DNA of 64,000 bases from Enterobacter asburiae (GCF_008080435.1 NZ_VRKN01000002.1:1-64000), one strand, 5' to 3'. Counted from the first letter of the stretch, positions 33,985 through 43,277 are shown. Translations and numbers: made by a program. The notes: generated by a model from the sequence alone, not told the origin.

Positions 33985-35439
33985 ATGAATAATAAGGGCT
34001 CCAGCCTGACCCCGGCTCAGGCGCTGGAAAAACTCGACGCACTGTATGAACAGTCCGTCAACGCGCTGCGCAGCGCCATCAGCGAATATATCGAAACAGG
34101 GAAGCTTCCCGATGAAAAGGCCAGAACCGAAGGCCTTTTTGTTTATCCATCGCTCTCTGTGACCTGGGACGGCAGCGCCAGCACGACACCGAAAACCCGC
34201 GCCTACGCCCGTTTTACTCACTCCGGCTGCTACAGCACCACCGTCACCCGCCCTGCACTGTTCCGCCCGTATCTTGAAGAACAACTCACGCTGTTGTACC
34301 AGGATTACGGCGCGCACATTCACGTTGAGCCCTCACGGCATGAAATTCCGTATCCCTACGTGATTGACGGTTCGGCGTTAACGCTTGACCGCTCCATGAG
34401 CGCGGGGCTGACCCGCCATTTCCCGACAACGGAACTTTCACAGATTGGCGATGAGACGGCTGACGGGATTTATCACCCGGCAGAATTTTCTCCCCTGTCG
34501 CATTTTGATGCCCGCCGGGTCGATTTCTCCCTGGCGCGCCTGCGCCACTACACCGGTACGCCAGTCGAACATTTCCAGCCGTTCGTGCTCTTTACCAACT
34601 ACACCCGCTACGTTGACGAGTTTGTCCGTTGGGGCTGCAGCCAGATCCTCGACCCGGAAAGTCCGTACATCGCGCTGTCCTGCGCGGGTGGGATCTGGAT
34701 CACCGCGGAGACCGAAGCGCCCGAGCAGGCTATCTCCGACCTGGCGTGGAAAAAACACCAGATGCCCGCCTGGCACCTGATCACTGCCGACGGTCAGGGC
34801 ATCACCCTGATTAACATTGGCGTTGGCCCGTCAAATGCCAAAACCATCTGCGACCATCTGGCGGTACTGCGACCGGACGTGTGGCTGATGATTGGTCACT
34901 GCGGCGGCCTGCGTGAAAGCCAGTTGATTGGCGACTACGTGCTGGCCCACGCCTATCTGCGTGATGACCACGTGCTTGATGCCGTGCTGCCGCCGGACAT
35001 CCCAATCCCGAGCATCGCCGAAGTACAGCGCGCGCTGTATGACGCCACTAAAGAGGTCAGCGGCATGCCGGGTGAAGAGGTTAAACAGCGCCTGCGCACC
35101 GGTACGGTCGTCACAACGGATGACCGCAACTGGGAGCTGCGTTACTCCGCCTCCGCGCTGCGGTTCAACCTGAGCCGCGCGGTAGCGATTGATATGGAGA
35201 GCGCCACCATCGCCGCGCAGGGGTATCGCTTCCGTGTCCCTTACGGCACGCTGCTGTGCGTCTCCGATAAGCCGCTGCATGGCGAAATTAAGCTGCCGGG
35301 CCAGGCCAACCGTTTCTACGAAGGGGCTATCTCTGAGCATCTGCAGATTGGTATTCGCGCCATTGATTTGCTGCGGGCGGAAGGTGACAGGCTCCATTCC
35401 CGTAAGCTGCGCACCTTCAACGAGCCGCCGTTCCGCTAA
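33985..35439 (+). CDS. amn: Amn, AMP nucleosidase
   Basis: A 484-residue AMP nucleosidase, which hydrolyses AMP to adenine and ribose 5-phosphate and helps set adenylate pools. The N-terminal regulatory domain is followed by the phosphorylase-like catalytic domain from about residue 270. That domain contains I-G-H-C-G-G-L-R, V-V-T-T-D-D-R-N-W and A-I-D-M-E-S-A-T, the ribose- and base-binding segments of the family. Length equals that of E. coli Amn. AAGGAGA precedes the ATG. It sits between shiA and an M24 peptidase gene 18 bases downstream, so the two may be cotranscribed. Confidence 0.97.
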   Translation: MNNKGSSLTPAQALEKLDALYEQSVNALRSAISEYIETGKLPDEKARTEGLFVYPSLSVTWDGSASTTPKTRAYARFTHSGCYSTTVTRPALFRPYLEEQLTLLYQDYGAHIHVEPSRHEIPYPYVIDGSALTLDRSMSAGLTRHFPTTELSQIGDETADGIYHPAEFSPLSHFDARRVDFSLARLRHYTGTPVEHFQPFVLFTNYTRYVDEFVRWGCSQILDPESPYIALSCAGGIWITAETEAPEQAISDLAWKKHQMPAWHLITADGQGITLINIGVGPSNAKTICDHLAVLRPDVWLMIGHCGGLRESQLIGDYVLAHAYLRDDHVLDAVLPPDIPIPSIAEVQRALYDATKEVSGMPGEEVKQRLRTGTVVTTDDRNWELRYSASALRFNLSRAVAIDMESATIAAQGYRFRVPYGTLLCVSDKPLHGEIKLPGQANRFYEGAISEHLQIGIRAIDLLRAEGDRLHSRKLRTFNEPPFR

Positions 35440-35457
35440 TAACGATAAGGAAAAACA

Positions 35458-37224
35458 ATGTCCAGCACATCACCACTCTCTGCCCTGCGCCACTGGCTTG
35501 AGGCCAGCCATCTCGACGGGATGATCGTCCCGCGTGCGGATGCCTGGCAGAGCGAATACTGCGCGCCCTGTGACGAAAAGCTGGCCTGGCTGACGGGATT
35601 TGACGGTTCGGCCGGTGTGGCGCTGGTGCTGAAAAACAAAGCACTGCTGTTCGTCGACGGGCGCTATCAGGTTCAGGCTCGCATTCAGGTCAATATGGAT
35701 GAGGTTGAGATCCACCACCTGCATAACGAGCCGCTGGCAGAATGGCTTACAGAAAACGTTGAGGCCGGGACACGCATCGGTTTTGACGCGCTGCTGATGA
35801 CCAACTCGGAGTTTGAACAACTGTCGGCCACACCGTGCGAGCTGGTGCCTCTGAAGGCCTCGCCGTTTGACACCTTATGGACTGACCGCCCTGCCGCACC
35901 GGCGGGGCTTATCCGTGAAATGCCGGTTGAACACAGTGGCGAACGTAGCGCGGACAAACGTCAACGTGTCGCCGCCGTGCTGGCCGCAAACAATGCCGAT
36001 TATCTCGCCGTTACCCTGCCGGATAACATCGCCTGGCTGTTAAACGTCCGTGGCGCGGATATCCCATACAGCCCGGTACCGCTCTCCTTTGCCCTGCTTA
36101 GTCGTGACGGTCACGTTGAGTGGTTTGTTAACGACAATAAGCTCAGCGCCCTGCCTGACGATGTGCGCAATGCGTTCACCATTGCGCCGCAGGATACCTT
36201 TATTGAACGCTGCCAGCAGATTGCTGCAGGTAAACGGGTGATGATTGATGCCGATTCCGCGCCGGTGGCCCTGCGCTTCGCCATTGAGCCACGAGGAGAA
36301 ATTGTCTGGCGGACCGACCCCATCACCCTGATAAAAGCGACTAAAAACCCGGTCGAGCTGGCAGGTTATCGCGAGTGTCATCACCAGGACGGGGCCGCGT
36401 GGGTCAACTTCCTCGCCTGGCTGAGCCGTGAAGTGCCGCTGCGTGAGGCGGCAGGACAACCGATCACTGAACTGGACGCGCAGGCGCAGCAGCTTGCGTT
36501 CCGTAAACAGCAGCCTGGGTTTATCGAACAAAGTTTTGCGACCATCTCCGCTTCCTCCAGCAATGCGGCGATGTGCCACTATCATTCGAGCGAGGCCAGC
36601 AATAAGCCCATCGGGCATGACCATTTTTACCTGAACGATTCCGGCGGTCAGTATGTCAATGGCACTACCGATGCCACGCGCACGCTGGCGTGGGGTAAAG
36701 TCGATCAGCAGCAGCGCCTGCACTACACTGCCGTGCTGAAAGGCTTTCTGTCGCTCATTACTCTGCAGTTCCCTTCCGGGACTCAGGGGCATCAGTTGGA
36801 TGCTTTTGCGCGTCGCCCGCTGTGGGAAATGGGGCTGGATTACGATCACGGCACGGGACACGGCGTGGGGCACCAGCTGCTGATCCATGAGAATCCGCAT
36901 CGCATCGCCAAAAAGGTCAACCCGTGGCCGCTGGTGGCGGGCAATATCATGACTATCGAGCCGGGCTACTATCTGGGCGATAGCCACGGTATTCGTATTG
37001 AAAACCAGGTGGAGATTGTGGAGAGCCGTCCGGGGTTCTGCAGATTTGCCTCGCTGACGCTGATCCCGATTGATTTAAGTCAGGTTGAGCTGCATCTGCT
37101 GAGCGAGCAGGAAAAGCAGTGGCTGGATGCGTATCACCGGCTGGTACGCGAGGCGCTCTCACCTCTGGTGAACAGCGATGCGCGTCCGTGGCTGGTTGAG
37201 GCGACGGCACCGATTTGTGTGTAA
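35458..37224 (+). CDS. Aminopeptidase P-family (M24B) metallopeptidase
   Basis: A 588-residue M24B peptidase with two creatinase-like N-terminal domains, the pita-bread catalytic domain from about residue 305, and a C-terminal M24_C extension. The five metal ligands are visible: Asp in L-N-D-S-G-G, Asp in G-T-T-D-A-T-R, His in G-T-G-H-G-V-G-H, Glu in T-I-E-P-G-Y-Y and Glu in R-I-E-N-Q-V. It would remove N-terminal residues preceding proline in the cytoplasm. The architecture is that of the large eukaryote-like XPNPEP1 form, distinct from pepP and pepQ. AAGGA precedes the ATG, 18 bases after amn. Confidence 0.92.
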   Translation: MSSTSPLSALRHWLEASHLDGMIVPRADAWQSEYCAPCDEKLAWLTGFDGSAGVALVLKNKALLFVDGRYQVQARIQVNMDEVEIHHLHNEPLAEWLTENVEAGTRIGFDALLMTNSEFEQLSATPCELVPLKASPFDTLWTDRPAAPAGLIREMPVEHSGERSADKRQRVAAVLAANNADYLAVTLPDNIAWLLNVRGADIPYSPVPLSFALLSRDGHVEWFVNDNKLSALPDDVRNAFTIAPQDTFIERCQQIAAGKRVMIDADSAPVALRFAIEPRGEIVWRTDPITLIKATKNPVELAGYRECHHQDGAAWVNFLAWLSREVPLREAAGQPITELDAQAQQLAFRKQQPGFIEQSFATISASSSNAAMCHYHSSEASNKPIGHDHFYLNDSGGQYVNGTTDATRTLAWGKVDQQQRLHYTAVLKGFLSLITLQFPSGTQGHQLDAFARRPLWEMGLDYDHGTGHGVGHQLLIHENPHRIAKKVNPWPLVAGNIMTIEPGYYLGDSHGIRIENQVEIVESRPGFCRFASLTLIPIDLSQVELHLLSEQEKQWLDAYHRLVREALSPLVNSDARPWLVEATAPICV

Positions 37225-37284
37225 TTTCGTGCGGTCTGGTGCCCTCACCCCACCCCTCTCCCACGGGAGAGGGTGCAAACACTA

Positions 37285-37309
37285 AAAACGGCAACCTTGT
37301 TGCCGTTTT
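37285..37309. terminator. Terminator after M24 peptidase gene
   Basis: AAAACGGCAAC and GTTGCCGTTTT form a perfect stem with a three-base loop and T/A runs on both sides, so it works in either direction. A short palindromic repeat of the CTCTCCCACGGGAGAG type lies just before it (about 37255-37270). Confidence 0.85.
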
Positions 37310-37332
37310 GCATTTACCTTTCGCAGAAAGGC

Positions 37333-37361
37333 AAAAAGCCTGCTTTAAAAGCAGGCTTTTT
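37333..37361 (-). terminator. Terminator of tRNA-Asn copy 2
   Basis: Same AAAAAGCCTGCTTT/AAAGCAGGCTTTTT hairpin as at copy 1, on the minus strand. Confidence 0.9.
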
Positions 37362-37366
37362 AAATT

Positions 37367-37442
37367 TGGCTCCTCTGACTGGACTCGAACCAGTGACATA
37401 CGGATTAACAGTCCGCCGTTCTACCGACTGAACTACAGAGGA
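37367..37442 (-). tRNA. tRNA-Asn(GTT), copy 2
   Basis: Identical in sequence to copy 1 but on the minus strand, with encoded CCA and anticodon GTT at 37407-37409. It faces away from copy 3 across the yeeO gene, so the two are inverted repeats flanking yeeO. Confidence 0.98.
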
Positions 37443-37460
37443 ATCGTGTGAACGGGGCGC

Positions 37461-37489
37461 ATATTATCGGTGCTCCCCCGGGATGTCAA
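37461..37489 (-). promoter_or_regulatory. Sigma-70 promoter of tRNA-Asn copy 2
   Basis: On the minus strand TTGACA, a 17-base spacer and TAATAT, followed by the same GCGCCCCGTTCACACGATT segment seen at copy 1, including the GC-rich discriminator. Confidence 0.75.
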
Positions 37490-37545
37490 AGGCAGAATGC
37501 ATATTTCCGATCGTTTGCCGAATTATTCTCCACTTCGCACACTTG

Positions 37546-39027
37546 TCAGGCATTTTTTCGCGGATATTTCCACAGCCAGCGCCCGCTGACCATCCGCCAG
37601 TAGAACAGCGCGCCCCGTACAGCCCAGTCGAAGAACATCCCCAGCCAGACGCCGACCACACCCCATCCGAGCATCACCCCGAGCGTATACCCCGCGACAA
37701 CGCGACATCCCCACATGCCGAGCATCGATACCCACATCGCAAAACGAGCATCGCGCGCCCCTTTCAGCCCGGCGGGCAATACCCATGAGGCCGCCCAGAT
37801 GGGCATAAAGGCCGCGTTGAGCCAGATGAGGATCTTAACAACCTCTTTAACGTCGTCTTCGTGTGTATAGAACGAGGCCATCAGCCCGGCAAACGGCGCA
37901 GTTCCCCAGGCGATCAGCGTCAGTCCAATGGTCGACAGCCAGAAGACGTGCCGCAGCTGCCGCTCCGCCTGCCCTATCTGCCCTTTCCCGAGCCGTTTAC
38001 CCGTGATAATGGTCGATGCCGAACCCAGCGCGTTACCCGGCAGGTTAATCAGCGAGGCAATAGAAAAGGCGATAAAGTTACCGGCGATAACGTCGGTCCC
38101 CATCCCGGCGACAAACATCTGCGTGAGCAGCTTCCCGCCGTTGAACAACACCGATTCAATGCTCGCGGGAATACCGATCCCCATCACTTCCCAGATAATG
38201 GCGAAATTAAAGGGCCGGAAATAGCTTTTCAGCGTTAGACGCAGCGAGGGGGTGATCCCCGCCATCAGCACCCCGATGATGGCAACTGCACCGATATAGC
38301 GTGAAATGGTTAACCCCAGTCCCGCACCGACGAACCCCAGCCCTTCCCAGGAGAACACGCCGTAGATCAGCACGCTGCTGATAATGATATTCAGGATATT
38401 CATCCCGCCGTTGATCAGAAGCGGAATTTTGGTGTTGCCCGCCCCGCGCAGCGCACCGCTGCCAATCAGCGCAATAGCCGCTGCCGGATAGCTTAAGACG
38501 GTCATTTCCAGGTAGGTCAGCGCCAGGTCTTTAACCTCGTTCGTGGCCTCCCCGGCGACAAAATCGATAATCTCTTTACCAAAATAGTGGATCACCGCCG
38601 CCAGAACGATCGAAAAAATGGTCATGATCATCAGCGACTGGCGGGCCGCCTCGCGTGCACGTTTGGGGTCAAGCTTGCCGAGGCTAAAGGCCACCACAAC
38701 CGTCGTGCCGAGGTCTATGGCGGCAAAGAACGAGATCACCACCATGTTAAAGCTGTCCGCCAGCCCAACCCCAGCCATTGCCTCTTTTCCCAGCCAGCTC
38801 ACCAGGAAGGTGCTCAGGACCCCCATCAGCAGAACGCAGGTATTTTCCAGGAAGATAGGCACAGCAAGAGGGGTGATTTCACGCCAGAACAGAACACGAT
38901 AGCTTTTACGTTTTGCATACCATGGCGTGCGCGTTATCGCCTGGCGTAAGGAGGCAGTGACGTTCAAAATGGACCTTAGCGAGAAAAGTTGAAACTCCAT
39001 TTCAAATGATGGGGGACAAATGCTCAT
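37546..39027 (-). CDS. yeeO: YeeO-like MATE family efflux transporter
   Basis: A multidrug and toxic-compound extrusion (MATE) transporter of up to 493 residues with 12 predicted helices. The segment K-R-K-S-Y-x-V-L-F-W-R-E-I-T-P-L-A-V-P-I-F agrees with E. coli YeeO, reported to export dipeptides and flavins. Two internal repeats start near L-A-V-P-I-F and G-I-G-I-P-A-S. The start is uncertain: ATG at 39027 gives an N-terminal extension resembling that of E. coli YeeO, while ATG at 39000 is also possible; neither has a strong ribosome site. Its location between two tRNA-Asn genes is conserved with E. coli. Confidence 0.93.
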   Translation of the reverse strand: MSICPPSFEMEFQLFSLRSILNVTASLRQAITRTPWYAKRKSYRVLFWREITPLAVPIFLENTCVLLMGVLSTFLVSWLGKEAMAGVGLADSFNMVVISFFAAIDLGTTVVVAFSLGKLDPKRAREAARQSLMIMTIFSIVLAAVIHYFGKEIIDFVAGEATNEVKDLALTYLEMTVLSYPAAAIALIGSGALRGAGNTKIPLLINGGMNILNIIISSVLIYGVFSWEGLGFVGAGLGLTISRYIGAVAIIGVLMAGITPSLRLTLKSYFRPFNFAIIWEVMGIGIPASIESVLFNGGKLLTQMFVAGMGTDVIAGNFIAFSIASLINLPGNALGSASTIITGKRLGKGQIGQAERQLRHVFWLSTIGLTLIAWGTAPFAGLMASFYTHEDDVKEVVKILIWLNAAFMPIWAASWVLPAGLKGARDARFAMWVSMLGMWGCRVVAGYTLGVMLGWGVVGVWLGMFFDWAVRGALFYWRMVSGRWLWKYPRKNA

Positions 39028-39117
39028 CCTGCAAAGTATTTTCCGGAAAAAGATGTGTGGATTTACAACAAACTGACGACAGAATCAGCAATCAGTCGAT
39101 TTTCCCTAAGATCAGGT

Positions 39118-39145
39118 TTGACAAAACTTTTTTCGCCGCTAAGAT
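39118..39145 (+). promoter_or_regulatory. Sigma-70 promoter of tRNA-Asn copy 3
   Basis: TTGACA (39118-39123), a 16-base spacer and TAAGAT (39140-39145), 16 bases before the mature tRNA. It differs from the promoters of copies 1 and 2 and lacks their GCGCCCC discriminator. Confidence 0.65.
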
Positions 39146-39161
39146 AAGCCTCCACAACGAT

Positions 39162-39237
39162 TCCTCTGTAGTTCAGTCGGTAGAACGGCGGACTGTTAAT
39201 CCGTATGTCACTGGTTCGAGTCCAGTCAGAGGAGCCA
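39162..39237 (+). tRNA. tRNA-Asn(GTT), copy 3
   Basis: Identical to copies 1 and 2, with anticodon GTT at 39195-39197 and encoded CCA. It is a direct repeat of copy 1, about 15.6 kb apart. Confidence 0.98.
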
Positions 39238-39242
39238 AATTT

Positions 39243-39271
39243 AAAAAGCCTGCTTTTAAAGCAGGCTTTTT
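39243..39271 (+). terminator. Terminator of tRNA-Asn copy 3
   Basis: Same hairpin and T run as at copy 1. It ends 19 bases before the next gene's ATG. Confidence 0.88.
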
Positions 39272-39290
39272 GCTTTGCGGATGAGAGATA

Positions 39291-39626
39291 ATGAACGCTC
39301 TGTTTGTCTACGGCACGCTGCGCCCGGGCCACTCTAATGCGCATATTCTTGAAAACATTGGCGGCGAATGGCTGGCCGGTTCCGTATCCGGCACGTTTTA
39401 CGAACGCGGCTGGGGCGCTGCGGCGGACTTCCCGGGGATTGTGCTCCACCCTGATGGACCCCGTGTCGAAGGCTATCTGTTTATCTCTGATAACCTTGCC
39501 GCACACTGGCAAATGCTGGATGAATTTGAAGACGGCTACGATCGGGTTGAGGTCACGGTGACCACCCTTGAAGGTAAGCAGGTTAAGGCCTGGATTTATC
39601 AGCTACAGCCGCGTTCTGCGTCATAA
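39291..39626 (+). CDS. Gamma-glutamylcyclotransferase-like (GGCT) family protein
   Basis: A 111-residue AIG2/GGCT-fold protein. F-V-Y-G-T-L-R-P-G at the N-terminus is the substrate-binding loop. L-D-E-F-E-D-G-Y near residue 75 carries the Glu that acts as general acid/base in active members. It would release 5-oxoproline from gamma-glutamyl amines or peptides, but the exact substrate is unknown. GAGA precedes the ATG. It begins just after the tRNA terminator, so it may rely on read-through or a weak promoter. A bidirectional terminator separates it from tmaR. Confidence 0.85.
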   Translation: MNALFVYGTLRPGHSNAHILENIGGEWLAGSVSGTFYERGWGAAADFPGIVLHPDGPRVEGYLFISDNLAAHWQMLDEFEDGYDRVEVTVTTLEGKQVKAWIYQLQPRSAS

Positions 39627-39658
39627 AAAAAGGCTCTCTGTCACCAGAGAGCCTTTTT
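39627..39658. terminator. Bidirectional terminator between GGCT-like gene and tmaR
   Basis: AAAAAGGCTCTCTG and CAGAGAGCCTTTTT form a perfect 14-base stem with a four-base loop, serving both convergent genes. Confidence 0.92.
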
Positions 39659-39673
39659 CACTATTCGCTGCGA

Positions 39674-40009
39674 TTATTCGCTTTTTGCTTCGCCGTTTTT
39701 GATTTCGCCCATCACTTTCAGCTTCTTGGAGATGTCGCGACGCTCTTTAGACAGCTCAGCGTTTTTGATGATGTAGTCATCAACGCGGTCTTCATAGTCG
39801 CTCTTCATGCTGGCGATGATGCCCTGAATAGCTTCAACGCTCATACCTGGCTTGATGTAGTCGCTCAGGTTGTCGAGCAGCAGAACACGTTTCTGGTTGT
39901 CACGGATCTTCTTCTCTACGTCCTGGATTTCACGCTGCAGTTTGTTTTTGCGGCGGAACAGGCGGACGAATTCCAGAACATCCTGGAACGAAGGCTTGGT
40001 AGTTTCCAT
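39674..40009 (-). CDS. tmaR: TmaR (YeeX), PTS polar-localisation protein
   Basis: A 111-residue, highly charged coiled-coil protein ([20 protein letters not shown] start, then a heptad-rich [14 protein letters not shown]) matching TmaR. In E. coli it places PTS enzyme I at the cell pole and tunes sugar uptake. The start at 40009 is chosen over a longer frame because GGGGTG precedes it and it gives the family length. Neighbour yeeA upstream and conserved order support it. Confidence 0.93.
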   Translation of the reverse strand: METTKPSFQDVLEFVRLFRRKNKLQREIQDVEKKIRDNQKRVLLLDNLSDYIKPGMSVEAIQGIIASMKSDYEDRVDDYIIKNAELSKERRDISKKLKVMGEIKNGEAKSE

Positions 40010-40156
40010 TTTTACACCCCTGATAATGTGAGATTCGGATTCGTTAAAGCAACCGTTGTAACAGACAGCGGCTGCGAATGACAATGAGTATATCGTTTAA
40101 AGCTATCATAACCCCAATTACTGCTGAATCGAAGCAGCAGCCGTCACATACGCCTT

Positions 40157-41215
40157 TTATTTGCGCAGCGCCCGGCAAATAAGGTGCGATAACAGCTCAA
40201 GCTGCCGCGCCAGTTCCATGCTCAGCCAGACATAGCCATGAATAGGCGTTTCCGCTACGTTATCGCTCTGGCGTTCATTGATTAACTGCTTCAGCTCCGC
40301 GACGATCTCATTCAGTCGCTCGCTGTTGGCCAGTATCGGCTGCGGGTTGCCTTCATAGAGCGCATGGGCGATGGTCAACAACGTTTGCTGCGTCATCTGC
40401 TGGGTCTCTTTGAGAGTCTGCGCGTTAAGCATCAACAGATGGCTGGGACGCGAGGCCCAGTGGGCGTTGATTTGCAGTTCAAGCATGCAGACCAGATTGC
40501 GGCTTACCGTCTGGATGGCTTCGAAAATCGCTTTCTGAATATGGGTTTCTTTGCTGGCGGGCGTGATCAGGCCGCGCATCTTGACCACGTCGTTGAGGAT
40601 CGTTTGCAGATGCTTTTCCAGCCGGGGACGCTCAACCAGATTAGGGGAAAAACCGGCCTGATAGACGCGGTTAAAGGCGGTGACGTAGTTAGCCATCTGA
40701 ATACGCCAGTGCAGAAAAGCACGCTGTGGCCAGATACCGGTGAAAAGCATGGCCAGCAGTGACCCCAGGATGACATCCCCGCTTCGCCACAGCGCCGTGG
40801 TCATATCCCCGGCGGGCGCACCGACCACCACTGCAAGGGTGATACCAATCAGCAGCGCCTGATAAGGCCGTTTGCCTAACGCCAGCCAGCCGCACAGGAA
40901 CATGGCGGCACCGCACCACGCCAGCATCACGGGAAATGAGATGAGCTCCAGCTTCAGGGCAATAAGCCCAAGGGCCGAGCCTAATACGGTCCCGCCAATG
41001 CGCTCGAAGGCGCGCGGAACAACGTTCCCCCAAAACGAGATGGGCCCCATCACCACCACCAGCGTGATAAGCGGCCACGTCCCTTCCGGAACATCCAGCA
41101 AACGGACCAGTACAAACGTCAACACGAACGCCAGCGCGATGCGACACCCGTGCACCACGCGGTAATGTTTGTACAACCGAATTTCAAAAGGGGTTAATGA
41201 TTTGTCGGGACGCAC
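40157..41215 (-). CDS. yeeA: YeeA-like inner-membrane FUSC family protein
   Basis: A 352-residue membrane protein with an N-terminal bundle of about six helices (P-L-I-T-L-V-V-V-M-G-P-I-S-F-W region) and a cytoplasmic helical C-terminus. This is the layout of FUSC/aromatic-acid exporter-like proteins. The start is taken as GTG at 41215 because GGAGAG lies five bases upstream and the length then equals that of E. coli YeeA; an upstream ATG would add eight residues with no good site. Function in E. coli is not established; efflux is a family-based guess. Order tmaR-yeeA-sbmC is conserved. Confidence 0.92.
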   Translation of the reverse strand: MRPDKSLTPFEIRLYKHYRVVHGCRIALAFVLTFVLVRLLDVPEGTWPLITLVVVMGPISFWGNVVPRAFERIGGTVLGSALGLIALKLELISFPVMLAWCGAAMFLCGWLALGKRPYQALLIGITLAVVVGAPAGDMTTALWRSGDVILGSLLAMLFTGIWPQRAFLHWRIQMANYVTAFNRVYQAGFSPNLVERPRLEKHLQTILNDVVKMRGLITPASKETHIQKAIFEAIQTVSRNLVCMLELQINAHWASRPSHLLMLNAQTLKETQQMTQQTLLTIAHALYEGNPQPILANSERLNEIVAELKQLINERQSDNVAETPIHGYVWLSMELARQLELLSHLICRALRK

Positions 41216-41307
41216 ACCCGCTCTCCAGCTACACGGCAAATCACAATTGTACTGTGTTTTCAGCCGGGCGGATCGCTCCCGGCTGAAAAACCCTTCATTT
41301 AGCAGGC

Positions 41308-41781
41308 TTAAGCCATTTTATGCTCTACCGCGATATACATTTCGATATCCCAGTAGCCGTCCGCATTGCCGTCATTGAGATAGCGCTCGAAGCAGGGTTT
41401 GAGCGCCATCTGGTACTTATGATCCTGAAGCAGGGAATTAAAGAACTGATACCATGGGGTTGCGAAGTCGTAGTTTTCCACGCGCGCCGTCGACACGGCA
41501 TAATCCCCGGCTGCGATTTCCGTCATCATGACGCCTTCGCTGTTTTCCGGGATAACGAAATCATCCGGTACCGTAACGGCCGTATCACAGCGCAGTTTTT
41601 CTGCCGGGACCTCATCCGGGTTATCGTAGTAGACCGCAACCCACTCCAGCGGCTCAATGTGGCGCCCGTCCACCCACATCACCAGCTGTTCAAAGCCCTG
41701 TTTTACCGTTTGTTCCCACGGTCCGACCAAATGAAAACCGGCAATCTTACGTTTCTGTTGCTGCTTAATGCTGTAGTCCAT
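41308..41781 (-). CDS. sbmC: SbmC (GyrI), DNA gyrase inhibitor
   Basis: A 157-residue GyrI-like protein (start [20 protein letters not shown]) that protects gyrase from peptide poisons such as microcin B17 and inhibits gyrase supercoiling. The start at 41781 gives the E. coli length; a longer frame runs through the promoter. A LexA-type box lies 18 bases upstream of the ATG, consistent with its known SOS induction. It is monocistronic between yeeA and dacD. Confidence 0.95.
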   Translation of the reverse strand: MDYSIKQQQKRKIAGFHLVGPWEQTVKQGFEQLVMWVDGRHIEPLEWVAVYYDNPDEVPAEKLRCDTAVTVPDDFVIPENSEGVMMTEIAAGDYAVSTARVENYDFATPWYQFFNSLLQDHKYQMALKPCFERYLNDGNADGYWDIEMYIAVEHKMA

Positions 41782-41798
41782 GCTGCCTCCATTTATTA

Positions 41799-41814
41799 CT
41801 GTATATACATACAC
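41799..41814. promoter_or_regulatory. LexA (SOS) box of sbmC
   Basis: CTGTATATACATACAC matches the LexA consensus CTGT-N8-ACAG at all but the last base, with the usual alternating AT core. It lies just upstream of sbmC, where E. coli also has one. Confidence 0.75.
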
Positions 41815-41900
41815 TATAAAGCGGATTCTGAGCGTTCAGCAAACGTGAAGTGTTTATTATGTGAGCAGACTCGCAACCCTGCCAGTCTGCTCATCTGCAG

Positions 41901-43067
41901 TTAGAGCGTGTGGTGCAGATAATCACTCATGCGAGAGAACAGGCCGCCTTTATCAACGGCTTCCAGCGTCACCAGCGGCCAGTGCGCCACCACTTTGTCG
42001 CGGTCATAGAGCTGGATCTCCCCGACCCGCTGATGCGCGGCAATCGGTGCTTCCAGCTCTTTTTTATCCAGAACGTATTTGGCTTTGATGTTGGGCACTT
42101 CCGCCTTCGGCAGGGCCAGCCAGAAGTCCTGGTCGGTGCCCAGTTTCACCTGCTCCTTATCGCCGTACCAGATACGCTCTGTCCCCACTTTTTTACCGTT
42201 ATGCAGGATCTGCACCGTATCGAAATTCTGTTGTCCCCAGTGCAGCAGTTTTCGGGCCTGGTCCTCACGCCCTTTCGGGCTGTCCGCCCCCATGACCACC
42301 GCGATTAAACGGCGCTGGCCGTCAACGGCGGAAGCAATCAGGTTAAAACCCGCCCCCGAGGTATGTCCCGTTTTAAGGCCGTCGACGTTCATGGTTTTAT
42401 CCCACAGCAGGCCGTTACGGTTTTGCTGGGTGATCCCGTTCCAGGTCAGGCTCTTTTCGCTGTACATATGATAAAACTCAGGCTCGCCGTGGATGATGGC
42501 CCGGGAGAGTACGGCCAGGTCATAGGCCGAGCTGTGCTGGCCCGGCGCGTCCAGCCCGTGGACAGTTTCAAAGTGCGTATCGCGCAGGTTCAGCTTTTGC
42601 ACGTAGTCGTTCATCATCTTCACAAACTGCGGCTGACCGCCCGCCACGTGATCGGCCAGCGCCACGCAGGCGTCGTTGCCGGAATCGACAATCAGGCCGC
42701 GGCTTAAGTCACGCACGGAGACGCGATCGCCCTCTTTCAGGAACATGAGCGACGAGCCGTCAAAAACCGGGTTACCTTTTGCCCAGGCATCACGTCCTAC
42801 GGTGACAATGTCGTCCGGCGTAATGTGGTGGCTATCAATAGCCCGATCAACCACATATCCCGTCATCAGCTTGGTCAGGCTCGCCGGATTACGTTGTTGA
42901 TGTTCGTTGCCCGCCGTTATGATCTGACCAGTCGTGTAATCCATCAACACCCAGGAGCCAGCCTGAATGACCGGAGGCTGCGGCGAAAAATCCAGTGGTT
43001 CGGCCGCAAAAGCAGATGAGACACTCGAAGCGAGTAAAGAAACAGCAATAAACAGACGGCGTTTCAA
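41901..43067 (-). CDS. dacD: DacD (PBP6b), D-alanyl-D-alanine carboxypeptidase
   Basis: A 388-residue low-molecular-mass penicillin-binding protein that trims terminal D-Ala from peptidoglycan stems. A signal peptide (to about residue 21, SAFA) is followed by the catalytic motifs S-L-T-K (S-x-x-K), S-G-N and K-T-G. The C-terminal domain ends with an amphipathic anchor (F-S-R-M-S-D-Y-L). Length and neighbours (sbmC, sbcB) identify DacD rather than DacA or DacC. A nine-base inverted repeat (GAGCAGACT/AGTCTGCTC, 41863-41892) just after the stop may act in termination. Confidence 0.95.
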   Translation of the reverse strand: MKRRLFIAVSLLASSVSSAFAAEPLDFSPQPPVIQAGSWVLMDYTTGQIITAGNEHQQRNPASLTKLMTGYVVDRAIDSHHITPDDIVTVGRDAWAKGNPVFDGSSLMFLKEGDRVSVRDLSRGLIVDSGNDACVALADHVAGGQPQFVKMMNDYVQKLNLRDTHFETVHGLDAPGQHSSAYDLAVLSRAIIHGEPEFYHMYSEKSLTWNGITQQNRNGLLWDKTMNVDGLKTGHTSGAGFNLIASAVDGQRRLIAVVMGADSPKGREDQARKLLHWGQQNFDTVQILHNGKKVGTERIWYGDKEQVKLGTDQDFWLALPKAEVPNIKAKYVLDKKELEAPIAAHQRVGEIQLYDRDKVVAHWPLVTLEAVDKGGLFSRMSDYLHHTL

Positions 43068-43277
43068 CGGTATATCCTCAGGTCATTAAAAATCGATGAC
43101 CTTTTTACGGGAGTTCTGATGTCGTTACCTGGCTTAATTGCAAAAAAATGTGACAGAACGCAGATTTTTCTCTGAAGCTGGCGCGCAAATTTGCGCCACG
43201 GCGGTGCTTTTTATTCGGTCTGAACCGCACGATCGTTTACCATAGTGACGTCATTTTTTAACAGGATGGTATTACTG

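Noticed and set aside
36040..36987. 315-codon frame antisense to the M24 peptidase gene
   Set aside because: Shadow of a real gene with all catalytic motifs on the other strand; no ribosome site or family resemblance.
41861..41876. CRP-like word TGTGAGCAGACTCGCA upstream of sbmC
   Set aside because: It overlaps an inverted repeat after dacD, sits far from any promoter and is not palindromic enough; treated as chance. It also lowers confidence in the similar word at 12602.
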